Source of the DNA: Brienomyrus brachyistius
Taxonomy: Eukaryota; Chordata; Actinopteri; Osteoglossiformes; Mormyridae
Direction of reading: 5' to 3'
Length of the DNA: 64,000 nucleotides
Assembly: GCF_023856365.1 (NCBI RefSeq)
Contig: NC_064542.1
Span: 21,671,838 to 21,735,837, forward strand
How positions within the stretch are numbered: position 1 is the first letter of the stretch; each line of letters begins with the position of its first letter. The translations under genes were made by a program, and so were the position numbers. This document shows, piece after piece, positions 43,468 to 55,560 of this stretch. The notes beneath the pieces were generated by a model that was not told where the DNA came from, searched no databases, and was given only the letters and a program-made list of their open reading frames with translations.

Positions 43468-43473
43468 TTTTAT
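43468..43473 (-). terminator. Candidate srpx2 polyadenylation signal
   Basis: TTTATT on the plus strand gives AATAAA on the minus strand, about 430 bp after the srpx2 stop. TTTATT also occurs near 43110 and 43556, so the site is uncertain. Confidence 0.35.
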
Positions 43474-43545
43474 TCAATATACATAGAACAATATTACCAA
43501 GGGATTGGAAGGTAGCTGTATGCCGATATATCAAATTGTTGTCTT

Positions 43546-43551
43546 AATAAA
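43546..43551 (+). terminator. sytl4 polyadenylation signal
   Basis: AATAAA lies about 700 bp after the sytl4 stop, between the convergent sytl4 and srpx2 coding ends. Confidence 0.55.
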
Positions 43552-43904
43552 TACGTTTATTTAACTTCAGGGCCAGTGCCTGTCCACTTAAGTTAGGGCA
43601 TCTAAAGAGTCCTGCCATCTCATCACTGGCACCCTGCTTGTGTACATATCCTTTAATAATATTACTGATTTGTACTTGATGCAAATCGCTGGACTCACTG
43701 ACACACCTATTGCACTGTTAGTTCTGCCCACTGGGGGGAGACCTACAAAGGAAGTATTGTGTAAGTTTCAGTAGATTCTAGACCAGAGTCACTGAGCAAA
43801 AAGCCTGTCCGGACCCCTAGGGAGTTCCATGAACGTGTGGTCCAAAGGCAGCCACCAGAGGGCAGCCTAGTACATAAAGCCACCTTCCTCTAGCAACCGG
43901 TAGC

Positions 43905-46900
43905 TCAGTCACACAAGTCCCTGTACTCGTCCAGTTGGTGGCGCTGTTCTTCATTCAGCAGGTACATGTCGATGAGGGAGTAGAGCTCATCCGAGGAGGT
44001 GGGGTCAACTAAACGCTCACGGTCCACGCCCCGCTTGTCCAGGAGCACCATGGAGAAGTACGTCCGGGAGATCCTCAGGTTCTGCCTGTCAGGGCCAAAA
44101 GACAGGTCAGTGTGACTCCAGGAAAGCCAGGTGTGACGTGAGCCCCGGGGACCAGCAGTGCAGCCGCTCTTACCGGAAACCCCTGATCACTTCAGGCTGG
44201 AGGGGCCGACCCTTCAGGTAGCCTACGGCATTTGGGGCCCGTCCCACCAGCTCGATGACGGTCACCTCCCTCATGTCCAGTCCACACTCCGCTTTCTGTG
44301 GGGGAACCAACCACCAAAACCTGAGCTCTATGGTCAGAAGCTGGGAGGTGACATCTTGGTCCTGGAGGGGGCAGTGTTTACTGTGTGTAGGTGGGTGGTT
44401 GGGGGGGGGCGAGGGTGCAGGTAGGACCAACGTGCCACCCTCCAGGACCCGGAATGAACACATCCGGTCGACATATCTCCGTGCTGGTCCCTTCATTGTG
44501 GCCCTGGGGTAGTGGACGTACCTCCAGCATCAGCTTCTGGAGGCCATAGTACTGGTCAGTACTGCTGGGAGAGGAAACGATAAGTAGGTTCCTCTTCAGG
44601 TAGAACTGGTCCAGCAGGGCGGCAGCAGTCCTGGCATCCGTTGTGATTATGGGCAGTTCTGCAAACAGCCCTCACTCAGCTCGGTATATTTCACTCTATG
44701 CGGCGGCGTCCACGCGTGTCAGCGAATCCTGTGTGGATGCATGCATGCACGGCTGCAGCAATGGAGCCTGTGCATGCCGGTGCATGGGAGGTACTCACGC
44801 ACGCACAGCGGTACCTCCCCAGACCAGCTGCGGTCAGACAGGCATGTGCGCAGGGCGGGACCCTGCCTCTCGTAGCCAGCCCTGCAGTGGTACTCGCACT
44901 CCGCCCCATAGTTATCCCCGTTGGCAGAGCAGGTGAGACGTCCGTGCAGCGGGGCCACAAGGGCAGGACATCTCCTCACTGGGGGAGGGCATAGAGACGC
45001 AGTGATGCCTCTTGTTTTGCCCCTATCTATTACCACTGTCCCACACTGCATCACACTAAAGAATTTGCTGTGCAAGCTTTTCCATTGTGCTATACCCCCC
45101 CCCCAACCACACAATGGCAAGGAAGTAGAAATAGAAATAACTACCTCCCCCTGTCCAAAATCACCCCCCCCCCCCCCCCCGTCCTACCCTCCACTCGAAC
45201 GATGAATTTGCAAGAAGCTTTGTTCCTGGCCTGGTCGTAAGCTTTGTACTGGATAACATGCACCCCCTCCTCAAAATGGGAACCCGAGTTTGGACCCACA
45301 AGGATCACTCTGCGGTAGCGGAGACAAAGACTGTGTTAGTGACCCTCTGCGCCCCCCCCCCCCCAGAAATGAAAGGGAATATCCTTTCCCCGCAAACAGG
45401 CAACAGATCCCATACTCTACTGCGGAGACGTCAGCAGTATCCTTGACAACGGGGGCTTCCCAGGACACCTGTGCAGTCAGCTCGCCTTGCTCGGCAACTC
45501 GCACCCGTGACAGGGGGCACTGGATTTTCGGCGGGTCCCGATCTATAGAGAGACAGGGCTAGTGGCACATTCTCTTCTTTAGGTAGCGGGGGGGGGGGGG
45601 GGGGGGGTTGCTGCTTCTGGATCAGTTACATGTTCACTTTCTTTCTGGGAATAGCTCTGTTAACATTGAAGATTGTGAAATGTTCCTTGGAAAGATCTGG
45701 GCCATAGCAACAAGGCCCCATCCCAAGATGGGGGTGGGGGTGGGGGCAGCCTGAAGTGTTCTAGGTCACAGTGGCTGAGGCTTATATGACCAAACTCAGC
45801 GTGCTGTAAACAAAAGGAATTCATGTGCAAGCTGCATCTTTCAGCATCTCCCTGCTTGCTCAGGATCACGGCCCAGGCCTCGGGCCGGTCGTCACCTGCA
45901 CAGGTGGGCTCCCTGCTGCTCCACTGACCCTCCGTCAGGCAAATACGGGTGTGGTCGCCCTCCAGCTGGTACCCGGGGTTGCAGATGTAGCTGCACCTGG
46001 AGTTCACCAGCACACTGTCGGTGCAGCTGTAGGTGCCATGAAAGATCAACGGCAGCACACGGCAACGCACCTCTGCGGGGTTGTCATGGCAACAGAAAGA
46101 GTTTATTTAAATGAGTGGCACCAGTGGGTGGAGCTTATACTCTCCCACTTACCTGGGAAGAGAAGATACTGTGTTGGTTCTGGAAACACTACAAGCAGAA
46201 AACCGCCTGAAGGCAAATTAATCGAATTTATTTTATGTTTAATGCTTTTAAACCTCTCCGCTATCATTATGGGATGCTGCTGGGTGTCGTCACCCGCCAG
46301 CTTTAGCTGGGTCGTTCGCGGTAACCATGGAAACCACACACAACCCGCTCGGGCAGGCCCACTTACGGCGGCAGTGCGCAGTCCCCGACCAGCGGCGGTT
46401 TGGCATGCACTGCACGGATGAGCGGCCCAGCAGCCGGAAGCCGCGATCACAGGTCAGCTCGCAGCGGGTGCCCAGAGTGCTGCGGTAGTAGCCCCCACGG
46501 GGGGAGAAGCAGGTGACCTCTCCATTCCTAAGGCTCAGGGGGTGGCACCACCGTGGGTCTGCCAGGGGGGGGGGGAGGCGAGGGACAGACATCTCCCTCA
46601 GCCACCTGTTAACAGCAGTCCAGGCCACGGAACACTATTCTACCTATGACACAACCTCATATCGATACAACTCCTTGGGTCAGAATTCCATTAAGTTTCT
46701 CCTGTTAACGGTATGTGAAGGAGGGAGAAGGAGCAAAAGCGAACGTTCCTTACATACCTTTATAGTCGAGCTGGGGGGTATCGTACTCCTCTTCCAGTGT
46801 GACCTCGTTGTGATGGTACTGCTCAGTAATCCCAGAACCTTGATGTGACAACAGCCTGCAGTTAGAACCTTCCAGAATTGCTCAAAGCAAAACAGGAAGC

Positions 46901-49900
46901 GAGTGCAACAATAAGCGACACATCCATCAATAACATCATTGTTTTTCATCTTATTCTTTTGTGCTTCATTTGTAAATTATGGTCTAATAGAGACTATTGT
47001 AAAAAGTACATAATGCTTAAAATTGTTCTTTCTAAAAATGAAACACGGTAAATTGGACAAAAAAAAAAAATCCCACCTCTGACTCTGGTTTCAGACAAAG
47101 CTGTAATATAAATCAGCTAGGAAAACGCCTGTGTTTGTCGTTAGAGGAAGGAGAGAGACTCCTTAGAGGAAGGAGAGAGTTTGGGTCCAGAGGTTCTGCA
47201 TTTCCACACTGCCACTAGGAATCATCAGGATACCAGCCACACTTTTGATACAGTCACTGTGATCCGAAAAGGGGGAAAATATCTGGCACCTTACGACCAA
47301 CTGCCACGGGTGTGTGTCCTGGATCCGCAGAGCTGGACCTAGAGCGTCTGTCTGCTTGTGCTAAAATCAACCCTGAACCTGGAATATGGAGCCGCGTATC
47401 ACTGGTAGAACATTCCAGTGCCCTGGAAAATGGAGGAAGACAAGAACCTATGATGGCACTCGGAACTGGACTCCTTTGCTATACTAATTTGCAAGGACTC
47501 ACCACGCAGATACACTTGAATTATCTGGACTTGCGCGAGCCAGTGCCCCCCAGTGGCAGTGTACTTGGATTGCACCCACAGTTTTCCATTTCATGTGCTA
47601 CGTGGAATTTTCCACTGCAGACTCTGAAAGGGGATCTGACAAATGCGTACTAACCCCCTTCCCCCTCCCCATCATTTGCTTTGTCATCAGGGTATAAAAC
47701 CGCAAAATATTTATTTCTTCCAAACTGAAGAGATGATGCATCACCAGCACCCACCCCACCAATGTCTATTTATAGCTGCTGTTTTCCCAGAAAAGATATT
47801 ATACTCAATTCTGCTCTTGATCCGGGGGTGACGATCTGACTCTGGTAACAGCTGATTTGCCGGTGTCTAACCAAAGACTAGCCATTGGTTTAACACAAAC
47901 AAGGAAGTCAACGGTGATAGGACCTTCGGCACATCGAACCCGGCAACTTTGTAAACCTGACTGATCAGTCTTCGTTTTGCTTTTTTAGCTTTTAGACACA
48001 AATATCAGTCAGTTTCCCTCTTTGGAGTTAAAGATTGCGGGTTTTTTTTTTTCATACTTCCCCTAGTTTCCTTTCCAGAGACAGGGGGAACGTGGGATAG
48101 CATATTCAGCCCCGCTGGAATGCTCAGTCGACACACTGCAGACGCAAGCCAAGCAGACACCTTCACCTCACAGGAAACATGGAGCTTCGAGCTGCTCCGA
48201 ACAGAGATAAAATCGGGGAGTCCCAATCCACACAACCGATGCATCATCAGACCAAGTGAAGGAACAGAACACAGGTCTTTGACAGGGTGAATACATAATG
48301 TATTTGTTTCCCAGAATCAACCCCAACGCCACCAAATAGCCAGCTGGTGGCGCTCACGGACCAGCTGGGTGCCATGGCCAGCTGACAACAGCCTCGAGGT
48401 GCACTTCAGCACCACGGCAACCAAGCGCATTTATGTTCCCAGTAAGTCACATGATACTTTGTCATGGCGACATGCTTCTGGCTGCATAACCAAAGGGGCG
48501 TGTCCTAGTAAGACCATTGATTTGCAGGGTGGGCCGACAGCCCTGGTCTGAGCCAACATACTACTGATAAAACCTCGCCTGCAGAAATAACAACATCTGC
48601 TAGTAATGTTCAGAGCAAACACTGTTCCTTCAACCTGGAAAAAAAATCACTAAGATACATCTTTTAAGTGCCTCCATCCATCCATCTTCCAACATCTTCT
48701 CCAGCACAGAATCACAGTCTTTAAGGTGCAGATTTTATGAAAATTTTAAACCTCGTTCCTTCAGAGTGGAACTATATTTTTTTTAGAGTAGCATGCTGCA
48801 GAATACAGATTCACAAAGGCTGCGTGAGAAGGCCATTAGGATTTGAGGGGCTTTCATAAAATACTAGTTAAAAATGGTGGGAGCCCAAACAGGGTACTGC
48901 TCGTGGGACCACGATGGGGGGTTCCTGAAAGTGGCAGGCTGAGCAGTGTCGGGCACTGCCGGCCTTCTGCTTTCACTCGTATGGGAAGCAGTGTGACCCT
49001 GTCTTCTCATGACACTCGCCTGTGTTGCCGACCAAGTAGCCAAACCGCTAAGCTATAAAGGTCTGGCAGGTGAGGTTTGTGCAGCTCTGCAGAAAGGGCA
49101 CACGGAGAAGGGGGCGAAAAAGCAGGGGCATCTGTCTCTGCCAGGCCTGGGATCGGACCCTTACAACACTTCTGATCGCCTTCGGTGTTAGTGATTTTGA
49201 TTGTGCACTGATTATCATCCATCCATTTTCCAAACCGCTTATCCTACTGGGTCGCGGGGGGTCCGGAGCCTATCCTGGAAGCAGTGGGCACGAGGCAGGG
49301 AACAACCCAGGACGGGGGGCCAACCCATCGCAGGGCAAACTCACACATACAGGCAATTTAGCAACTCCAATTAGCCTCAGCATGTTTTTGGACTGTGGGG
49401 GGAAACCGGAGTACCCGGAGGAAACCCCACGACGACATGGGGAGAACATGCAAACTCCGCACACGTGTGACCCAGGCGGAGACTCGAACCCGGAACACAG
49501 AGGTGCGAGGCAACAGTGCTAACCACTGCACCACCATGCCGCCCCTACTGATTATCATCTGACAGAAAAAGAGACAGACGTGTTATCTTCACTTTTCACC
49601 TTTGGCAGGCAGGATGAGAAGTTTAAGAGGAGGATGTTGGCTTAATGACAAATTCATCATAAGCCGACAGACTTAGAAAAATCTAGCAGTCTTACTAAAT
49701 GTAGTGCCAGGTTTTTATCATTTACTTTACATTTACGTTCATATGTGTAATCCACTCGTCCAGTACAGGGTCCCCATCCAATAATGAAGAACGTACACTA
49801 CTTAAACCCTGCTAAATCGAATCACAAAGCTTTGGATTGTTCCAGCAGGTGTGGTTATCATGGCTCCAACCATATGATGGACATTGCCGCTGCACTGACA

Positions 49901-52152
49901 GAAAACCACACTCACAAAGCATCAGAGATGAAAGATTTGTCAATGACAGACAGAAATCTGTGCAGCATTTCACACAAACCCTTGCTAATGAGCATCGTCC
50001 GCAGGGCTGCACATTCCCACCATCTTTAAAAGGAGGGATTAAATGTTACTTTCACATCACTGATCCTCAGCATCTCTAGATGCCCACATCACCTAAGCAG
50101 AGGCTAAATGTTAAGTGATGGGAGAAATATGTTCTGAAAACTGCACTGGGGAGGTGGGACCTCCCTGCCTTGATTTAATCCCTGAGCCAATAGAGCAACC
50201 AACCAGGAGGATTAAAGCAGTCTGCCGTCAACAGCAGACAGTAATCACAGGTTTTAAAACCTCACTGCCCCCTGAATTGCTGCACAGTCTCAGATATCAC
50301 AGATATTCAGGCACCTTAAAAACCTGTTACAGGAAACAGATGAATAAGACAGCACAATCCTCAAACGGGTCACCTTCACAACCCTGATTTGCTGCGATGC
50401 TTGGGTGACATTGCGCTGCTTAATTATGGCTCATCCCAGGTACTTACAGCAGGGGGAGGGCAGATGCCAGGACTGTGTGTATAATTAACAATAAAATAAA
50501 TGGTTTACCATTGCCATGCACACAAATCACATATGTTAGTCTCTGGCACCTCAGAATCTAAACCTGCAGATTTCAGAAAGGTTATAACAAGACGGGGTTA
50601 TTATCAGTACAATCAATGTGAATATTTTTAATTTAAAAAGGCATATATTGTGTGACATAAACACTTGCACGTTTTAAAGCACAATGAATCTCCCCCCAGT
50701 GGTTTTGCTTCCATATGCAGAATGACTGGGACTGGGGCTCTGATGTCGTTTTTCCACCGTGGAGTCGATGCACGCCATAACCACAAAGGTTCATTTTTCC
50801 ACTACCACGTGAAAGCTGCACCCGCGCTCCAGAGTGCGACGCCTCAGACCCGCCCCCGTCCATGATGTTCAGACCGTGATTGGCTAGACGTTATTTCATT
50901 GCACATCTAACGGGAGTCTTATAGACGACTTATGTTTGGCGTGGCGCAATTTATGGGGCTCGTTTTAATGCAGTAAAAGAAAAAGTGAAACTACTCTCAT
51001 TTTGAAGCTCGTAAGCTAAAGCATCTAGATGTTTTTGATTATTTTTCCATTGAGACACGAAGCCTAAAGCACAAAATTAATTATCTTTCTTGTTTACCAT
51101 TCACAGCACTTGTGGGCCTATAATTTGTTAAATTAACATGCGGTGCTTTTAAGCATGGGAAAAACCAAGCAACGGGTTTAGTTTTTTTATAGTTTCTATA
51201 TTTTTTAAAACGTTGTTTTCTTACATTTCAATGATGCATTAATATTTTTATGTAACGGTATTTGGATGTTGTACATCAGCGATTAAAAAACGGCTTTTAG
51301 TACATCGCTGTCTTACAGTCAAGGCGCAATGGTGAAAAGAAAATTTGATGTATCATTTTAAAGAAATCATGCTGCAAAAGAGTTAGTAAATATCACAGCA
51401 TTCTGAATAATAATCATTAAAGCTTTACTGATTTCTCCTAGAACTATTCTTCAGTTCTTTCCCTCGTGTTCCTGCCGTCTTCTACCTTTTTCAACAGGTT
51501 TTGTTTTATAATATTCAATTTTACTTGTACGTTTGTTCCCAACTCCCGATTAACCATTTTAGGATTTAATTTAATATAGGGACCACGTGGTAGACCTCTC
51601 CATTGAGGCGTTAACTACATCCGTTCTGTGTAATAAAACCGAATCGGGGATTACAAAAAAAAAAAACACTGATTGGAACTCTGGTCAATTTCCAAGAACT
51701 GTTATAGTGAGTATGGATGCCGTGGGGGTGGGATTTACAATGCCCAATATCCTTATAGGAAACAGTGAGCAGTTAATGCCAAATTTGTCACACTGTCTCC
51801 ACGGTCCTGAAGTAGCTTCATCATTTAGTACGAGGAGCTGGCAGACGCTACAACAGCTGCTTCTAATACAAGACACAAACTGTGCATGAAATTCATACCC
51901 AAGCAGAAAAGGGGTGAGTAAAATAACTGCAAGCAAAGCACCCAAACGAAAGTTAAGTCTGAAAGCGTTCAAGCACATTTTTTATAGGATACCAATAGAA
52001 GTACATCATAATGCAATAAAGTAATTCATCACACAGATCAGAGGAGAGAGAAGAATTCCTCTTTAACACAGTCGAGGCATACCGTCGTTTCGAGCAGAAA
52101 CCTCCGCCAAAGCGCACACTTTCAGGAATAAAAGAAGACGAAGATTTGCCAT
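43905..52152 (-). CDS. srpx2: Sushi repeat-containing protein SRPX2, 10 coding exons
   Basis: Minus-strand coding exons: 52152-52083, 46838-46758, 46558-46367, 46072-45896, 45542-45416, 45309-45188, 44978-44799, 44658-44522, 44295-44174, 44085-43905; 462 residues (human 465). The first exon encodes a 20-23 residue signal peptide ([20 protein letters not shown]). It joins in phase to GSGITEQYH, then DYKDPRWC. Domains in order are sushi 1 (about 53-113), sushi 2 (115-172), HYR (174-256), sushi 3 (257-316) and a C-terminal DUF4174-type domain beginning near LLDQFY. The cysteine spacing of all three sushi modules is intact. SRPX2 is a secreted ligand of the urokinase receptor system involved in angiogenesis and synapse formation (family knowledge). 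A short exon can easily be missed here. Its donor at 45416/45415 (GA then GTATGG) was chosen because only that choice keeps the HYR phase. Confidence 0.92.
45164..45180. repeat. Poly-C tract (C17)
   Basis: It lies immediately next to the srpx2 exon ending at 45188, within the intron. Confidence 0.9.
45588..45607. repeat. Poly-G tract (G20)
   Basis: It lies in the srpx2 intron upstream of the exon starting at 45542. On the transcribed strand it is a C run close to the acceptor. Confidence 0.9.
46839..52082 (-). other. srpx2 intron 1 (coding), 5.2 kb
   Basis: It separates the signal-peptide exon from the next exon. It contains a full fish interspersed repeat (49217-49545). Otherwise it is AT-rich with no supported exon. 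The minus-strand frame starting at 51978 has a hydrophobic N-terminus but its donor phase does not fit srpx2. Confidence 0.6.
49217..49545 (+). repeat. Fish interspersed repeat (CATCCATCCATTTTC family), long copy
   Basis: It starts CATCCATCCATTTTCCAAAC and ends CCACTGCACCACCATGCCGC. It includes GGGGAGAACATGCAAACTCC and GAGACTCGAACC. This sequence class is very common in fish genomes; its transposon parent is not identified here. Confidence 0.8.
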
Positions 52153-52451
52153 TTCAGTCCTTCGATGCGAATTACTCTGCTGACGGAAAACGGAAGAAAA
52201 GTATCATTCGACAAGCAATCATTTTTCAGCTTCAGAAAGGAAAACACTGAACGTGCGCGTGAAAATTATTTCATATATTTCTTTTACGTGACAGTAACAA
52301 AAGCATTATTACACCGCTAGATGGAGGACGATCGAAATCTTTAGAGATGAGTAATTGCTGAAGATTTGTTAAATTCCAAATGTGCAAAATAAAATGTTCA
52401 CATACTGACGTTAAATTGCAATAAAGCACAGGTAGAGTTACAGTCGCCTAC

Positions 52452-52560
52452 CTCTGGTACTCGCAGTTAGATGGTCTGGGGGAAGTTGTGCTGCTCCGCA
52501 CTTTGTGTAACTGACTCGCCCGCCGCTAGGGACAGTTGTTACGGTCTTCATTTGGGGCCT
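52452..52560 (-). promoter_or_regulatory. Candidate srpx2 5' UTR exon
   Basis: Minus strand reads ACCAGAG then GTAGGCGACTG, a good donor at 52452/52451. An acceptor (TTTTCCGTCAG) lies just before 52179, 27 bp upstream of the ATG. The upstream exon end is a guess. Confidence 0.5.
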
Positions 52561-53116
52561 CGGAGTTTCGGCTTTTAAAGGAACAAGGCCCTAAATGATA
52601 TTTACAGGGAAAAAAGCTGTATAATATCGTGTTTTTGGTGGTGTTGTTTTTGCTGCTTGCAATACATATTTATGAAGAAAGATAAAATAACAATAGCCTA
52701 ACGTGCAATCAAAAGGAAAACCGACGTTAAGCATTGAAACAAGACGCTACAATGGGGTTTACGACTCATCTCATATTTATAACGATATTATAACTGCATA
52801 CGCAACTTTGTAAAATGAAAAATTAAGAAAATTCTTTACCTGCAAAAAATAGTTTTTTTTTGCTGTTTTAAGGTAAGAACAAGTTTTCCTTGTTTCTGTC
52901 AGTATCTGGGTCAGGGCCGGTCGTAAATCGAATCAGTCGGATGACCGTTCATCCGAATTTGACGCAGGACAGTTCGGTTTCTCAGCCCTGTGCTGTTGGG
53001 TATCCTCCTTTCAGCCCCCTTGTCATCCGGTTTTCCTTTCCCCCTTCCAGCCTCCCCATTAACAATTAGCACTGCGCTCTCCAACCCCAATCACATTACA
53101 AACGTGAAACACATGT

Positions 53117-53188
53117 ATACACATACTACGGAAGCGGAGATAATTATTGCAAGTGAAACACTGTTCTCGGCTTCCGTAGTATGTGTAT
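53117..53188. repeat. Perfect 19-bp inverted repeat
   Basis: Arms 53117-53135 and 53170-53188 are perfectly complementary around TACACATACTACGGAAGC, with a 34-nt spacer. It lies in the srpx2/tspan6 divergent intergenic DNA. It may be a tiny MITE or a hairpin. Confidence 0.85.
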
Positions 53189-53213
53189 GACATAGTTGTG
53201 AACACAGACGTTC

Positions 53214-53300
53214 TCCTGTTTAAATTGTGGCCACCTTACCTACAGGAAACACAGGCGGCCTCCTGTTTAAATTGTGGCCACCTTACCTACAGGAAACACA
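53214..53300. repeat. 47-bp tandem duplication
   Basis: A 40-bp identical segment (beginning TCCTGTTTAAATTGTGGCCA) occurs at 53214 and again at 53261, 26 bp after the inverted repeat. Confidence 0.9.
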
Positions 53301-53375
53301 AACCTGTGTCTGGAGACAAAGTGGAACTGGCCCCAAGAAGTAATTACGTGTTTAGCGTGTGTTTGTGTGTGTGTC

Positions 53376-53390
53376 GGGGGGGGGGGGGGG
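53376..53390. repeat. Poly-G tract (G15)
   Basis: A 15-base G run following a GT-rich stretch. Confidence 0.9.
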
Positions 53391-53969
53391 TATGGATCCT
53401 GGATTTCCTGTACAAATATGTGCGCATTGTAGCAAAAAAAAAAAAACGGCCTGTCAACCAATTATTATTTTATCGCAGTTAATCACAGCACATTCTGGTG
53501 AAGCTGGCCTAGGACGCCACGTTGGTTTTGTCTGGCCGCGCGCTGGCTGCCAAGGAATCGTCAAAATACGTTTATCGCATGATGCATCCTTAATTATTTG
53601 TTATACTTAATTATTAATTATTAACTGAAATTTAGCACGAAACGGAAAGAGAGACCAAGGGGATTTTGCGGGTGTGGTTATACTTTGGCTGTGATCTGGA
53701 TAATGGCTGTTTAGATTGTAAATATTGAATACACATTCAATGCAACAGAAACAAAAATTATTTTAATTACTGCAGTGCACTGAGTGCACAGCACGTCTGT
53801 GAAACTACAGTCAAGGACTATATCTTAGATGAACTGAGGTTGTTATTCCTGCTTCTGTATGATATACATCGATATTGTGAGTTTTCCCTTACTTGTTCAG
53901 CACGACTCATGTTTGCAATGTTTCAATGCAACAGATCTCTGCCTCTACGCACGTAGGGGTTACACACAG

Positions 53970-54390
53970 TAGCATGCATGACGAAGTTTTATTCCCCAAA
54001 CCACTTCTGCCTTGTGGCGCGGTGCTCCATCATGCTGGGAAAGGCATGTTCATCACCAAACTGTTCTTGGATGGTTGGGAAAAGTTGCTATTGGAGGATG
54101 TTATGGTACCATTCTTTAGTAATGGCTGTGTTCTTAGGCAAAATTGTAGGTCAGTCCAGTCCCTTGGCTGAGAAGCAACCCCACACAGGATATGGTCTCA
54201 GGATGCTTTACTGTTTGCATGACAGGGGACTGATGGTAGCGCTCACCTTTTCTTCTCCAGGCGATCTTTTTTCCAGATGCCCCAAACAAAAAGGGGATTC
54301 ATCACACAAAATGACTTTAATTAACCAAATTCTCCAGCTCAGAAAAAGTGTGACAGCATGACAGTAAAACCTTCTCTGGATACAGTGCAG
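53970..54390 (-). pseudogene. Tc1-like transposase remnant
   Basis: The minus strand around 54340-54210 encodes a DES-containing patch (ILCDESPFCLG, then SATISPLSCK) typical of fish Tc1 transposases. Plus-strand DNA further left matches the continuing catalytic part in broken frames. Terminal repeats were not found. It is a different Tc1 lineage from the element at 41010-42201. Confidence 0.65.
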
Positions 54391-54418
54391 ACAGTTTACG
54401 AATTGTGTTGGCGGAGCA

Positions 54419-55560
54419 GTGGTGCGGATCCCGCTGGACAGGTATGTGGACATCTTCACAGCTCTTGATGATGAGTGCAAACCAACTGCACTTGTCCAAC
54501 ACCGGATCGGCAGTGGAAATGCAGAACCAATCCATCTGCGACCTCACTGGTTGGCATTTGTCAAGTGTCAGGTAGCCGAGCAGAAGATCCAGGGAATGGC
54601 ATCAGTGGGTGTCATCAAGCCATCAATCTGTGGGCTGTGCCAGTGATCCTGGTCAAAAAAAGGATGGGTCATACTGTCTGAATGTTGTGATCTGGAAGAA
54701 CCCTTACCTGCTGTCCCAGATCGAAGACAATCTAGTTTATATCACCAGATCGATGTGGTTTAGCTCCTTAGACCTCTGAAGTGGCTATTTGCAGGTGAAG
54801 TTGGCCCCGGGTGCCTGACCCAAGATTCAACATTAGTCAAAGTCTATGGCACTTCGAGTCTACGCCGTTCAGGCTCTGCAATGCCCCAGCTACCTTTGGA
54901 GACTGATGGAACGAATGCTGGCCCATGTCCCCCATGGCCAATTTGTCATCTACCTGGAAAATCTGTTCATCCACACTTCTGACTTTGACGGAGTGCTTAA
55001 CAATTTGCGCACCATTTTCGCTGACATTCGCAGAGCTGGTCTGTACCTCGATGCCAGAATTGCTCCCTCCTTTGGCGACAGGGAGAGTTCCTAGGTCACA
55101 TGATGAGTGGCGACGGCATGGTGGCGGACCCTGAAAGGGTTGTGGTGGTGAGAAACCGGCCTCGGGGCAAGAGGGTTGCGGCTTACGTCAGCCAGATTGT
55201 GAGCCAACCGAAGTGTAACTATTGTAGCTGTAGTGTAACGATTGCATGACCTGCCGTGAACTCCTGGCTGTCATCGAAGCCTGTCTCAGTGGACTTGACG
55301 TTTGAGCAAAGCCCCCGAGCCGGAGGTACCGAGGGAGCCAGGTATGAAGTTCCTGTGGTGCCTCCAGAACCATCTGAGGGATGTCCACAGGCTCGCTCAA
55401 CAACACCAAGGTGCAGCGATTGCCCAACAGAAACACACCTACGATGTACGCAGCCTCAGCCCCCTGCCCAACCTGACTCCCCTGGAGCGGCTAAGGACGA
55501 AGATGTGGCAGAGGATGGAGATATGCTGGGGACTCTGGGGACTGTGACATGCAGGCTATG
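54419..55560 (+). pseudogene. Ty3/gypsy-like retrotransposon pol remnant
   Basis: Reverse-transcriptase-like frames (54419-54646 and 54846-55094) are interrupted by stops. They include the thumb-side segment FVIYLENLFIHTSDFDG, where the catalytic YxDD is changed to YLEN. A CRELLAVIEACL patch near 55245 fits RNase H, and HRLAQQHQGAA near 55400 fits the integrase C-terminal region. Most of the integrase is missing. No LTRs were recognised. The copy is dead. Confidence 0.7.

Noticed and set aside
45380..45392. ATATCCTTTCC on the plus strand, resembling a U12 AT-AC donor
   Set aside because: srpx2 is transcribed from the other strand and no plus-strand exon surrounds it, so it is a chance match.
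51685..51978. Minus-strand frame with a hydrophobic, signal-peptide-like N-terminus in srpx2 intron 1
   Set aside because: Its possible donor (CTTGG then GTATGA) leaves phase 2, but the next srpx2 exon needs phase 1. The frame at 52152-52083 fits in phase, has a good acceptor upstream and gives a proper signal peptide.
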